DNA of 64,000 nucleotides from Oreohelix idahoensis (taxonomy: Eukaryota; Mollusca; Gastropoda; Stylommatophora; Oreohelicidae): the NCBI GenBank assembly GCA_024509875.1, contig JAMPIV010004467.1, forward strand, positions 62,001-126,000, written 5' to 3'. Position 1 is the first letter of the stretch. Every line of letters begins with the position of its first letter. Both the position numbers and the translations under genes were made by a program. The notes beneath the pieces were generated by a model. It worked only from the letters and a program-made list of their open reading frames with translations, ran no database searches and had not been told where the DNA came from. Positions 1 through 11,463 of the stretch are shown in pieces.

Positions 1-290
1 CGTTTTTTCCAGATTGCCAAATGGCACAGCCATCTGCAAATTGTGATATTGCATTTTTAATGTCGTTAAATTCATCTGCTAAATCATTTACAGGTATAGT
101 GAAAATTGAAGGTGAAATTATTGATCCCCGAGGAATTTCATTCTGTTGTTCATATATTTCTGACTTATCATTATTCAATTGTACAGCAAAATACCTGTCC
201 TGTAAAAAGTTTTCTAGAAACCTATAGGTTTTAACAGTAATGCCAATCTTTTTTCCTTTTGTAAAGAGCTACATGTCTCCAGCATTCATC
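1..290 (-). pseudogene. RT palm fragment (motif C region) of I-like LINE copy A
   Basis: Read on the minus strand, this matches the palm of the RT of copy B (43848-44200), with a segment like SPSIFTI, LADEFNDIKNA and the motif C box. In copy B the box reads FADD. Here the second aspartate codon has become GGC, giving FADG, so the metal-binding pair is lost. An in-frame context can be followed but is interrupted. The segment 231-290 leads into RT motif A (ending YDECW), where the nested LINE has inserted. The left end is cut by the window. Confidence 0.75.
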
Positions 291-308
291 ATATGCTCTA
301 GCGTCATC
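291..308. repeat. Target-site duplication, left copy (18 bp)
   Basis: ATATGCTCTAGCGTCATC occurs here and again, identically, at 1166-1183. The two copies bracket the RTE-like insertion at 309-1165. Copy B has the corresponding sequence only once, near 45338-45355, so this is a duplication made at insertion. Confidence 0.9.
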
Positions 309-1165
309 AGTTGCCATCTCCACAACGAAGGTTGGCTGTAATGGATCTCCAACGTCTTCTGTCTCTTGTCTTGGTGGTGCACTCTGATAAACTCTTTCCT
401 GTCCATCTCTTGATGTTATCTTCCCACTTATAGCGCTGTCTTCCCCTTGCACGTTTGCCTTCAACTCTCCCTTCTGTTATGGTCTTCTGCAAGGTGTTAT
501 GCCTTTTTATGTGGCCAAAGTATTTTAGCTGCCGAACTTTGACCTCTCTCATTAGTTCTCTTTTCATACCTAGATTTTCTAGGACCTCCTTATTAGTTTT
601 CATCTCTTTCCATGAGATACGCCCCATTCTTCTATATATCTACATTTCAAGAGCCTCAATTCTTTCTTCCAAATGCTTATCCATCGTCCATGTTTCTGCA
701 CCATAAAGAAATGCAGAATATATATAACACTTTATGATTCTCAGTTTTAATTTGTGAGATAACTGTTTGGATGTCAGCATATGTTTCATGTTGTTGAATG
801 AAGCTTTGGCCATTCCTATTCTCTTCTTGATTTCTGTTTCATATCTGCCATCTTCTGTTATTATATGACCAAGATATACGTAGCTCTTGACTTGTTCCAG
901 GATTTTCCCATTTACGCTTATCTTTAATGTGGGTTTATCGTCTGTTTTGCTAATTATCATAGTTTTTGTTTTCTCAATATTAATGTCGAGTCCATATTCA
1001 TGACTTATACTGTTCACTTGCTTCACTAGTTCTTGTAACTCCTGTTCGCTTTCAGCTAACAACACGGTATCATCTGCATATCTAAGGTTGTGTATTGACC
1101 TTCCTTGATGTTCAGTCCTGGTATTTCCTGTATCTGTTTGAAAATTTGTTCGGTGTATAAATAAA
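307..1165 (-). pseudogene. RT motif C and C-terminal domain of RTE-like LINE family A
   Basis: The minus-strand protein begins just before the catalytic box, with LRYADDTVLLAES around 1068-1106, then the thumb region with YLGHIITEDGRYETEIKKRI and LYGAETWTM. A frame change near 640 leads into a second piece with the C-terminal LINE signature: KYFGHIKRHN, then GKRARGRQRYKWEDNIK, then a basic RDRRRW segment. The YADD box is intact. Everything upstream of the palm (endonuclease, fingers) is missing because of 5' truncation, so this piece cannot act alone. Confidence 0.8.
309..1165 (-). mobile_element. 5'-truncated RTE-like LINE (family A) inserted in the I-like LINE
   Basis: A minus-strand LINE fragment of 857 bp with its 3' end at 309 and its truncated 5' end at 1165, bounded by an 18-bp perfect TSD. 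It holds only the last part of the RT and the C-terminal region. There is no separate 3' UTR or poly(A): the stop codon of the protein uses bases of the junction with the TSD, and a TGATGA stretch follows. Short or simple-repeat tails of this kind are usual for RTE-type LINEs, which supports target-primed insertion with early termination of reverse transcription. Confidence 0.85.
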
Positions 1166-1183
1166 ATATGCTCTAGCGTCATC
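1166..1183. repeat. Target-site duplication, right copy (18 bp)
   Basis: Second identical copy of the 18-bp duplication described at 291-308. It restores the I-like LINE sequence immediately to its right. Confidence 0.9.
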
Positions 1184-1822
1184 CAAAAAGACAGCTACTG
1201 TTTTCTCTTTCCTCTTGAACGATAGCTTCACATCGTGTTCTAATCTTACAAGCTGGTCTATTGTACTTCTACTCTGCCCTAATCCCTGACTGGTTTGGGC
1301 TATATAACTGATTTTTTTTCCAGGTAGAATTTAAATCTTTTGTTAACAACAGTTTCCAGTATTTTACCTAGTTCTGGTAATAAGGAGATATGCCTATATG
1401 ATCGTACATCATGGGCTTCTTTATTGGGTTTTAGGATGGGTACTATCATAACTACTTTCCATGCTTTTGGTATCTTTCCTACGCTCAAAATTTTGTTATA
1501 TAGGGAAGTTATTATGTTTATAGTTTTTTTTGGGTATTTTCTTAAAGATTTCATAACTAAGTATATCATGCCCTGAGACAGTATTAGATTTCTCTTATAT
1601 TGCACTAGTTACTTATTCCTCTGTTATATCAGCATCTAAATAGTTTGTTTCATCTATCTGGTCTGGTAGTTCCTTTGAAAACTGTATCCTAAGTCTTTGT
1701 CTTCTCTCATTGTCTTCCTGTCCAAGACTACTTTTTGCACTGACTTTATAGAAATACTCAGCAAGGGCATCAGCTTTTTCTTTATCTGTTTCTGCTGTCT
1801 TTGGTAGTTTGATTGTTGGCAT
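1184..1822 (-). pseudogene. RT N-terminal part and linker of I-like LINE copy A
   Basis: On the minus strand, the piece at 1613-1822 encodes the linker between endonuclease and RT. The piece at 1300-1605 encodes RT motifs 1 and 2: a KVVMIVPILKP box followed by YRHISLLPELGKILE. The portion at 1184-1300 continues toward motif A but in other frames. The matching regions of copy B are 45271-46010. Stops and small indels divide the frame. In a working element this would be the fingers of the polymerase that copies the LINE RNA at the nicked target. Confidence 0.75.
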
Positions 1823-2005
1823 AATTGTTTTCTTATTGTTCCCTTTGATTGCCGTAAGCTTTCTCCAGACTTCTTTAATTTGAGTGCGTGGTTTAAGTGA
1901 CTGACAAAACTTCTTCCAGTTAGTTTCTTTGGCTTTAAATATTATTCTGTTAGATTCATTCCTAATATGTTTTTACCCATCATAGTTTTCTTCTGTTCTG
2001 TTTTT

Positions 2006-2893
2006 TCAATATTTTTGTAAGGCCCTTTTTCTTCTTTCGTGAATTTCTGCACAGCTTTTATTCCACCAGGCAACTGGTTCTTTATTCCACTGATTTTTTA
2101 TTTTCTTATTAATGTTATTTATTGGTTTTAGGTGCTGTGGCATATTTTTATTTGGTATATATTTTATTGCTATTTTAAGAATTTCATTGGTCATTGTTTC
2201 TGCCCACAAGTCAGTATCATCTGATTCCATGTCTTTATATTCCATCAGCTCCAGCTCTGTTTGGAAGGCTTCCCAGTTTGCTGTTTTATAGCTGAAAGTC
2301 AGTTTCTCTGGTTGTGGGTTTGGAATGACGTTTTTATGCATGGTTATTATAATGGGCAGATGATCTGAGTTTGTGTCTTGTAACACTTCCCAATTTACAT
2401 TTGTTAGGTTGTTAGTTGTTTTACTTATGTCTATTACTGAGTCTGCCCTGAAAGCTTTTGGATTAATTCTAGTTGCAGTTCCATCATTTAGTATTTGCAG
2501 GTCATTGTTTTCTATAAAGTCAAGTAGGCGCTTTCCTGCATTGTCTGCATGTTGTTCACCCCAAGCATAATGATGGGAATTAAAATCGCCTACTATGATG
2601 GTTTTGGGGCCTAGTCTGGTGCTTATGGCTAGTATTTCTTCATCTTTAATTGTGCCATTTTTAGCGTATACATTTAAGATTGTTAGATTGTTTGGTTCAT
2701 CTGCTATAGTAACCTGGATACCTTCTATGTTGGTTGTATAAAACACTTCCCAGTCTATAATTTTTAATGTTTCGTTACCTAAGACTGCGACACCCCCTCC
2801 TCTACCTTCTTTCCGATCGTGCCTAAGTATCTTAAAGCCCTTGCATCTACTATTTAGGTTTAAAAGTGTCTCTTGAAAAACATATATAGTGTT
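2006..2893 (-). pseudogene. AP-like endonuclease of I-like LINE copy A
   Basis: The minus-strand ORF at 2006-2746 has the signature of an apurinic-type endonuclease: ILNVYAKNG, then VGDFNSHHYAWG (GDFN box), then an IDI box and finally TNSDHLPIIIT (SDH box). The bases up to 2893 continue the domain upstream with a GGGVAV-like segment in another frame. This enzyme nicks target DNA to prime reverse transcription. The N-terminal WNCRG motif seen in copy B at 47122 is missing here because similarity ends at 2893. The C-terminal third extends into the linker with AWWNKSCAEIHERRKRA. Confidence 0.8.
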
Positions 2894-5800
2894 AGTTCCT
2901 CCTGTTTCTGCTAGTAGTGGTTGTGACGTATAATGGAAATATAGCCTACAGTAATCTGACAGCCTTGTAATCCAGTTAGCGTTCTATGATTTGCAAGCAA
3001 AACCCGCATTTTTCTGCCTGTCTTACTCCCACAAGCTTATTTTTCATCCACGCCTCTTTTCTATAAACATAATCAAACGAAGTTGTTTACAAACTTTCGT
3101 GACTTGCCAGTCATAACAGGGAGCGAATCAGGTTAGTTTACCTGAGTTTCTCACGCGAGCTAATCTGTCAATCATCGGATACCTGGCAAATCGCACGTGA
3201 ATAACACCGGTCTCTGTAAAGTAGTCTCATGGGCAAAAATATTTACCCGAGTACACTTTGACGTTCGTACACAGTGGGGAGTTAACGCTTTGATCTCCCG
3301 AAGCGGGCAAAATCTACGAAAACCCCGTTACACGGATATAAGTCTTTTGATGGTGGTAGAACGCCAGAGAAAAGCCGACCGTAAACTTTTATCTGAGGGA
3401 CTCATGTTTCTGTTTTTCTGCTATACACTATAGTGTGAAAAGTAGCTTCATCTATAGATGAGAGCAACCATGATGATATATAAACTGTGTCTTCCTAAAC
3501 CAGCTATCAGTCGTCTCTCATATGGAATTGCCAAATAGTACTATGACACCTATCTTATTGAATAGAAGAAAATAATGCTGGAATTGCAGAGGCGTTGTAC
3601 CCATTAGGGAGAGGAATACTGGTGAATGTGTTACATGAGAAGCTAACAGTTGGCCTACCGCGCTGAACTCGGTGTTTGTTATGTATTGTGCTTCAGTGTG
3701 GAAATAGATTATAAATTAGTTCTGAAGTAGGAGGTACAACCTTCTTGTTTCAGGGACCGTGGTCCTAACGTATTGAAGCAGCACCTGGTCTGAGTTTTGC
3801 TGAATCCAGAGGCTGGTAGCAGACTCCTTGGTCAATATATCGACCAGTGTGGTTTCTCAAGAACACAGTGAAGCAAGCGAGCAGTGGAGACTGTTTCCTG
3901 CCGCCCACACAGAAGTTAAGAATCTGTGGCCAGAGCAGCTCAATCCTGGGTATAACCCCCCTCTAAAAGTGACTTTACCTTAATTCAAGAGGGACATTTA
4001 TTTGGTTCAAATCAAAAGAAACTGTGAACTTTCCCAAGATTATGTCCACGAGAAACAAACACTTGAAGTCATGATGACACACAACCATCTAGCTTGAAAA
4101 GCCAGTATTACCTCATAGTACTACAGCACAACTTACACACAAATTGCAATAATAATATATGTCAATACAAAGATTCTATCTATAAATTGTGTACATATAA
4201 CTTATGATTACATTTGATTGTGATTCCAGGTTCACTTTGTAGTTGAATCAGGATATCTAATAATTGAAGGAATTAATACATATATTTTTAAACTTTAACG
4301 CTTGACTCATTTAAGATAGTCTTATAGAGTGTTCTATGTATGTGAGTGTCACAGTGTTGTAAAGTATTGTGGATTAAATTAAATTGTTTATCTGTCTGTT
4401 GGTTGTTGTGAACATACACTTCATCATTATCATAACCCTAGACATTCAACGTAGTCATCACAATATTCCAGAATAAGCCTGACTGAGGTATAAATGTGGT
4501 AGCAAGTAAGGTTATCTGTAATACACCACACTTATTAGATACAGATACCTTCACAGCTGATCTCAGTCAGTACACTAAGTCCCCTATAAATATTTATAAC
4601 ATCCCACTTTACCACAGTTAGTTAACTAACGAGGCTTTCCCTATATGATTCAAAACCGCCAGGAGGCGTATGTTTTGTGGTGTTGATTCTGAAGAAAGGT
4701 AATACCCTCCTTTATTGAACTCTGTGATCTACCTAGCTGTTTGACATTTTGCCGTTCTCTGCTCGCTTGTTTGTTACAGAATGGAGAGGTTCTTTTTACT
4801 AGGAAATTTCACCACCGGTATCTTTATACCTGAGAAATATATATATACACGGGTCGCTCTAGGCCCACAGAACAATTTCTACGTTCTAGGATTTTCGCTA
4901 TGCCAGCGATTGCCCCTATGTCGAGGGTTAGACTTAGGGATGCTATAAAGGTTAGCTTGACCTGTACTTCTGAAATGCCATTCTCGTGCGGACAATAATA
5001 GACTTATTTTTGTACATCTGATCTGCCAGCATCAGAAAGAGTATTGATTATTATTTATTGAACATTGATGATATGCAGCTGACACTGTTGCAGGATTTTG
5101 ATGAATATTTATGTATGCAGATCCATGAAGAAACTTTAGAATGCTGAACACATTGAACTATTGATGTCTATGACTTATGTAACGTATTTGTACTTGTAGC
5201 GTCAATTAAATGATGAAACGTCAAGAGCAGTTTACCCTTTTTATGACTTCGCATGTCATATTTCATGTGCTGTAACTCTGTGAACTACCTCACTACTATA
5301 CACACAGCAACAACAAAAACCAGATAAGACACCCTACACTTCAACTATAATATACCTGGTGTCGATAGGGGTGGTATTTGACAGAGCTAAAGATTTACAA
5401 CGTACTTGGACTTATACTTGCAACGTCCATAGTGGCCAGACAGTATGGCCTTATCATCATTGAGAAGTCAGCCTAATCCACCCTTATCAGTATGGTGTAT
5501 GGTGTACCTAGTGTCTAGGGGAGAAATGTAATGATGGTACACAACAGTCAAACACTTTAAGTTTCTATAAAGAAGATAATAAAACTAGCAGTTAAGTTTT
5601 TCTTTAAAATTAATTTTCTTTTTACAATTTTTATTTTGCCTGTCCAGTTATGTCTTTTTGGACAGGTCTTTGAAAATGAGGACAAGATAGTTACAGAAAA
5701 GGTCAACTAAAATCTCTGGACTATTTGTCCACTAACTACACATTTAATATAAATTTCTGTCCTGTCGGAATGTTCACAGCTTGCTTTTATTTCATATAAG

Positions 5801-7297
5801 AGGGAGAGTCACTGTGTATGAGGAGCTGTTTTCTAATCATGCCCCATAATTTCCTGCGTATAGTAAAATTACCAGTGTTTTTATTTTGAAAAGTGTTAGA
5901 TATACCCAGATGCCTATCACATCACCTGGGAATCCTTATAGTATGAAATTCAATACGTAGATGCAGAAAATATCTCTCTTTCAAATGCGCCCAAGCTCCT
6001 CCCGTTTTCTTTCAACAGCATAAACGAAGGGTCGGAGACTTGATAGCTTCTGACTCAGCAGGTTTCCTGTCACCAGCTGGTAACAGGAAACAAAACCTCT
6101 GCAACAAAAGGACACCCTGGCCTTTTACATCTGGTAACTTATAAATTATTTAGGTTCCTAAGGAGGTATGGGGTCAGCCTCGCGTGCATTTCAGGTGCAC
6201 TCGCCCATAATTTTAATGACTCCCACCTTGCTGTGACCACACCTCAGGTCCCTATGGCAGATACGCCACTGTACGTTTACATAGTTTTCCTCAATACAAT
6301 AATGTGGAGTAACCACATTTCCTTTTATATGATTTACTCTTCTTTTCTTTTAATATAAATGCTTCAGGCATGTTTAACAGTGTTCCTAGAACACAGAGGC
6401 TTACTAATATTATAATGCAATAATATTCAAACAAAATCATGACAACACACACCAATTAGATACATTTCAATGTGAGGACTCATCAATGTTTGCTCTCGGC
6501 ATGTCCTTCACTTTCCCAAAAGCAGTATCTAACTTTGGCAGTTGGAATATACATAGTAATTCATAAAGCATCCTTACCACAAACCAAGGAAATATAAACA
6601 AATGATGCTGACTTGCAAAGAAATGGCCTCAGTTTCCTCTGCACTGTCCCAGACTGTGAAATACTTTCTTTATTTATCTTTAAAATTTAACACAGCTGTT
6701 CTCAGCGTATTTGAATGGAAAAATATTATCAACTGGCACTGAGCAGCGAAAGCGTTTGCTAATATTTATTAACACTGGCCAATCAAAAGCTTGCGACTAC
6801 CAGAATTTCAAATGCAGTTTTTTGAAAAAACAAAATAATTCCAAACAAATTCTGCGTCTGGTAACCGATTGGCCAGCCTGCGTTAGTTATGCCAATACAA
6901 AAAGATGTTTCGTTTTTGGTAACAATTTTCCTACCGCTCCCCTTTCCACCTACTCTTTTTACCCAAGCGAATTTGAATGTACCTCAATACCGCTATTTTT
7001 AAACTGCTGTCCCCCCTACCCACGTTATGAAAAACAAGCGGGACCAACAGTCTGTCTGGTACAGCGTTCGTAGATATAGTATTTCTTCAATAACTTCTCC
7101 AATACTGGGACTATCATATTATTTAAAGCACATTCTTTCTCAGGGGACTTTAAGCGATATTACCATATAATTTGTATGGTCAGTTTATGATGGGTTTAGA
7201 TTTTCAATTTTATCACTGTCCATCGTCAAATAAAATTTTCACACAAGGCGGCCATATTCCATTCTCTCCTTCACCTCGTCAGCCTGTATTTTACAAA
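2894..7297. other. No gene recognised (4.4 kb)
   Basis: AT-rich sequence with only short open frames (for example 3197-3433 and 6711-7073). They show no domain, no codon bias I can see and no convincing splice signals. The only structured item I noticed is a near-perfect palindrome at 6062-6091. It may be old decayed repeats or intergenic DNA. Confidence 0.5.
6062..6091. repeat. 30-bp near-perfect palindrome
   Basis: The left arm GTTTCCTGT pairs with the right arm ACAGGAAAC, and the centre ACCAGCTGGT is itself a palindrome. Only one C/A pair in each half fails to match. It could form a hairpin or cruciform. No role can be assigned. Confidence 0.7.
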
Positions 7298-7299
7298 TA

Positions 7300-8620
7300 C
7301 AAGAGGATTGACATAAGTCTTGGGCCTGACCATGAAGGAGTCACAGGAGGAAGATGAAACTTGGCACATTTAAAGTTCATCATATTTGCACTGAATGTGT
7401 GAAGTACGCGTTTGTTTCTTCAATGGGTTTTCCCGCAACGATGCACGGCGCAATGTACCCTATTGACCGGATCTGATGCTCCAAAGATTTGACAAAACAA
7501 TGGAAAAGAAGGAGGCCAGAGCTGTGATAAAATTTCTGATGTTTCAGGGAAAAACACCTACAGAAATACACAGAGTGATGGAACAAGTTTTCGTGATTCT
7601 TGTCCTTCATATACTTCGGTAAAAAACAGGTGTCAACAGTTTAAGTGCGGCCGCTCAAATGTTGCTGACCTGCCAAGATCTGGTAGACCAGCCTCTCAGA
7701 GTGCAACGATGAAAATGCAACAAGAGTAAAGAAAATCATTGACCAGGATCGAAAAATGACAATTGTGGAGATATCTAGTAGAGTAAAACTGAATAAAAGA
7801 ACAGTTTATAGAATTTTACACAACAGACTGAACATGAGACAAGTGTGTGCACGCTGGGTTCCGCGACTGTTGACACGTGAACAGAAGCAAACAATGGTAA
7901 ATTGCTGTCAACAGTTGCTCATAAATTGTCAGTCAAAAAATTTTTTGTAGACCATGGTGACAGTAGATGAGACTTGGGTACACCATTATGACCCCGACTC
8001 CAAAATTGCCAGCATGCAATGGAAAACCCTGGGCTCCCTAACACCTGTCAAGCCGAGAGCGCAGAAATCTGCAGGAAAAGTGATGCTGACTGTTTTTTGG
8101 GACGGCAAAGGTGTCCTTTTGAAAGATTATCTGCCTCGTGGCAACACAGTTAATGGACAGTACTATGCAGATCTTCTCACCAAACTAAGAAAGGTTGTGA
8201 CCAGGAAACGAGGGATAATGCACACTCAAAATCTTCCTTTGCTTCAAGACAACGCGCCCTCTCACAAAGCACGGCTTGTGCAGCTAGCAGCCAACGATTT
8301 GAATATTGAAATTCTTCCACACCCACCATATTCTCCAGATCTGGCTCCATCAGACTTTTTTCTATTCCCAAATCTTAAAAAACAGCTAAAAAGAAATCGG
8401 TTTGACAGCGATGAAGAGGTTATACTGGCAAGTGATGACTGGTTTAGTTTGAAAAATAGGGTGTTCTACTCCCAAGGTCTTTTCAAGGTCAAGCAGAGAT
8501 GGCAGAAGTGTGTCAATTCAGACGGTGGCTATATTGAAAAGGAATAAACACTATACAAAATTTCAGCTCTCTGTGACATGTCCTTTATGGTCAGGACCAA
8601 GACTTATGTCAATCCCCTTG
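7300..8620 (+). mobile_element. mariner transposon copy 1, full length with both ends
   Basis: 1321 bp bounded by TA dinucleotides at 7298-7299 and 8621-8622, the mariner target duplication. The left end begins CAAGAGGATTGACATAAGTC and the right end is its inverse with a few changes, giving inverted repeats of about 40 bp. Two related copies lie at 18909 and 52051. This is the only one of the three with both ends complete and no nested insertion. Its transposase is broken, so it could move only with enzyme made by another copy. Confidence 0.92.
7500..8547 (+). pseudogene. mariner DD34D transposase, copy 1, broken
   Basis: Cut-and-paste transposase. The start ATG at 7500 (MEKKEARAV) is shared with the copies at 22383 and 53170. 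The N-terminal half has a helix-turn-helix (IVEISSRVKLNKRTVYRIL near 7760-7816). The catalytic half from 7954 has the first Asp in VDETWVHHYDPDS, the second in LLQDNAPSHKA, and the third in YSPDLAPSDFFLF. The second and third Asp are 34 residues apart, so this is a DD34D mariner. Compared with copy 2, one base is missing near 7581 and two are added near 7695. A TGG codon has become TAG at 7948-7950. The catalytic residues themselves are all present. Confidence 0.92.
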
Positions 8621-8622
8621 TA

Positions 8623-9834
8623 CTACTTGTTTTTGTGACGTCAGAAATATTACTGCTAGAGGAAATAAAACTGTCTGTGTGGTCGTCTCTGATGGCTTTG
8701 TCACCACGTGTTTATACTATTAGTCTCGCGTGCAGAACGACGTGGGTTTTTCTTGAGTTGGTAGCATTTTGCGTTAAAGTATTACAGTCGTCTTGTTATT
8801 TCTACTGGGAAAAGTCCAAAAAACTACCAAATTTTACATTACTGTTGACAGATCACGTTACTACAGCACCCGTTAGCGTTACATTTCTAACAAATCTTTA
8901 ATTATAATGTTAGGCTGCAAAAATGTTTGCAGCAGATCGGTCAAAATGTAAAATATTAGTAGTTCATTTTTTTCTAAGCCGAAAATAAAACGCGTGTTAG
9001 ATTTTTTCCTCGTGGGAGCGTTCTATAGGCGTTAGCATTGCACAAAAAGGCAGCGTTCTGCTGGCGTGTGAGACCATCACCGTCAGACACAATCGGGCTG
9101 ATTATTTGATTATCATTTTATGACCAAAATCTACTGAAATGAGCTATTATTCTCGCAGATTTTACTACAGGTGGTGATACTCTTCTCTCACACTAGTGGC
9201 ATAGGAACTTCAGTACTTAAGTCTGATGTCTTGTAACCACGAACTGTGACAAATAGAAAGAAACAAATGCCTTCTGATGAGTACATTTGTTCTTCGCACT
9301 CTAATAGGCCCATTTTCATGCACTCCACCCACCAACTTTAACCTCTCAGAAGAATTACATTCCCGAGCAAACTATGTAGCTCGTGAAATATAATAAAAAT
9401 CCATCAATATCCTTCCGGGTGTCAACTAGGAAATTGCGTCTGGAGTGCAGGAATAATGATTTGCCTGAATTACACTAAAAAAGGTACATAATTCTCACAC
9501 GATAATCAGTTACACTTTAGGCACTATTGGTGTAATTATCACTCATTACACGTCGCTACTCCCGTCGAGGTCTGGGGTCGCTCTTCTGTCGGGTTTCCCG
9601 CACCACTAGTCATAAACAATCACCAGCTCTTGCAGTAGTGGTTCATGCATATACTATTTTCGTATGGTGCAGTTGCCAGCCTCAAATATAACCACTTAGA
9701 AAAAAAACTGTAGAATTTACATTAGTAAATAAATTGTTTACACTTACTTCAAAATTTTGGGAATATACACTTCTCCTGGCACAGATTTACAATGGACACA
9801 CAGCTCTTTAGTTAGATGATGTTCTAACCACTTA
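8623..9834. other. No gene recognised (1.2 kb)
   Basis: AT-rich sequence between mariner copy 1 and the 90-bp tandem repeat. A short open frame at 8578-8901 overlaps the mariner end and has no recognisable domain. I see no RNA gene or repeat here. Confidence 0.5.
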
Positions 9835-9927
9835 GGTCAGGAAATATGAGTTAATTCCTCTGACGCTGGTGTTCTACAAATTCCTAGTCTGGGAAAACTG
9901 TTTGTATAATTCCTCTTATGACTTGGT

Positions 9928-11263
9928 AATACCGCTTCCACAGAAAGAAAATCTAAAAATGTGCAAGAACTACAGAACCATTAGCCTTATTAGTCATCCA
10001 AGTACGGTGATGTTAACGATACTTTTGAACAGAATAAAACAGAAATCAGAAGAAATCTTGTCCGAGGAACAGGCTGGCTTTAGACCAAAAAGAAGTACCT
10101 CCGAACAAATCTCTAATATTAGATTACTGATCGAAAAACATATCCAGCATCAACATGATTTATACCATAACTTCATTGATTTCACAAAAAGCCTTCGATC
10201 GAGGCTTATGGCAAATACTGAGAAAATTCAATTTTGATACCAACATCATAGATATCATTGAAGCATTATACAAGGACGCAAGCAGTGCTGTTTTTGCAAT
10301 CAATGACATTGGATAATTTTTCAAAACAACTGTAGGAGTTCGCCAGGGATGTATCCTGTCCCCAGTCCTCTTTAATATATATCTAGAACATATTATGCAG
10401 GAGGCTCTCTACGATTATAAAACAACTATATCGATTGGAGGCCGACCTCTTTGCAATCTACGTTTTGCTGATGATATCGATCTTATAGCTGGAACAGAAT
10501 CAGAACTTCAAGACCTTACCTCTAGACTGGAGAAAGTAACAAGAACGTATGAGATGGAAATTAATATAGAAAATTGCAACATATTGGTGAATAGCCATAA
10601 GAAACATGTTCCGACCAACATTACGTTAAATTGGCAAAGTTAGAAGAAGTTAACACCTTTAAATATCTCGGGTTCACTATATGTAGTGATGGAAGATCAA
10701 GTAAAGAAATCAAGACAAGACTTGATATGGCCTCAGCTGCCATGACAAGGCTGAATGTGATCTGGAAAAGTAACATCAGTTTTCCTGTGAAGATCAAATT
10801 ATACAAATCACTTGTATTATCTATTCTCTTGTATGGGTGTGAGGGCTGGACACTCACTGCATATACGGATCGAAGGGTTCAGGCTTTCGAGTATAAATGT
10901 TATAGAAGAATTTTGCGCATTTGATATAAAGAGCACAAAACAAATGTCTATGTTAGAGAGAAAATAAACACCTATGCAGGCCACGAAGAACCACTTTTGT
11001 CAGTAGTGAAACGTCGAAAGCTTGCATGGTTTGGGCATGTAACTCGTCATGACTCCCTTTCGAAAACGATCCTCCAGGGAACAGTCGAAGGTAAACGGAG
11101 AAGAGGAAGGCAAAGAAAATCATGGGCTGATAACATCAAAGAATGGGCAGGACACGTTTTTCCACACTTGTACTTATTGCTGAGGATAGAGAGCAGTGGA
11201 GGACCGTGTCTGCTGATGCTTCCACCATGGCACCCCTACGACCCACGACGGGTTACGGGTTGA
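9928..11263 (+). pseudogene. RT of RTE-like LINE family B, copy 1, broken
   Basis: RT pieces in order: NYRTISLISHPS and EEQAGFRPKRST (motifs 1-2, 9869-10190), then motif A damaged by a deletion near 10200 relative to copy 2 (FTKAFDRVW there). GVRQGCILSPVLF follows near 10335, then the catalytic LRFADDIDLIAG at 10458-10493. The thumb follows with YLGFTICSDG and LYGCEGWTL at 10631-10924, then LAWFGHVTRHDS and the basic GKRRRGRQRKSW at 10997-11263. At least three frame changes or stops interrupt it. In a live element this is the polymerase that copies LINE RNA into the target site. Confidence 0.85.
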
Positions 11264-11276
11264 GATGATGATGATG
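9928..11276 (+). mobile_element. 5'-truncated RTE-like LINE (family B), copy 1
   Basis: Plus-strand LINE fragment with RT and C-terminal region, ending in a GATGATGATGATGAT tail. It is flanked by the 10-bp duplication ATGACTTGGT at 9918-9927 and 11277-11286, so both ends are fixed. The same family occurs at 48880-50500 on the minus strand. The 5' end is cut inside the RT fingers (LVIPLPQKENLKMC). It sits inside the 90-bp tandem repeat. Confidence 0.88.
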
Positions 11277-11463
11277 ATGACTTGGTCTGGGAAATATGAG
11301 TTATTTCCTCTGACGGCTGATGTTCTATGAATCCTGCCTGCGAAAACTGTTGGTATAATTCCTCTTATGACTGGGTCTGTAAAATATGTTAATTCCTCTG
11401 ACGGCTGGTGTTCTATGAATCCTGCCTGGGAAAACTTTTGTTAAAATTCCCCTCTGGCTCCTT

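Larger units (their letters stand above)
1..2893 (-). mobile_element. I-like non-LTR retrotransposon (LINE), copy A, partial
   Basis: Minus-strand LINE matching copy B (39909-48870) over its endonuclease, linker and reverse transcriptase (RT). Reading from right to left, the order is endonuclease, linker, RT. Its 3' part runs off the left window edge. Its 5' similarity to copy B stops near 2893, inside the start of the endonuclease, so ORF1 is absent. It is interrupted at 309-1165 by another LINE. Copy B carries an RNase H domain after RT, which is why I place both in the I group (I/Nimb-like) and not in RTE. The reading frame is broken in several places, so this is a dead copy. Confidence 0.85.
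9835..11463. repeat. 90-bp tandem repeat, three units, split by a LINE
   Basis: Units begin at 9835, 11284 and 11374 with GGTC, and each contains a TTCCTCTGACG segment, a GTGTTCTA segment and GGGAAAACT near the end. The spacing between the last two units is 90 bp. The first unit is also 90 bp up to the point where the LINE at 9928-11276 interrupts. The last unit decays near 11463. This is a short minisatellite that served as the LINE target. Confidence 0.8.

Noticed and set aside
6711..7073. 120-codon open frame as a possible gene
   Set aside because: No recognisable domain, no splice sites and no homologous copy in the window. The length is possible by chance in 4 kb.
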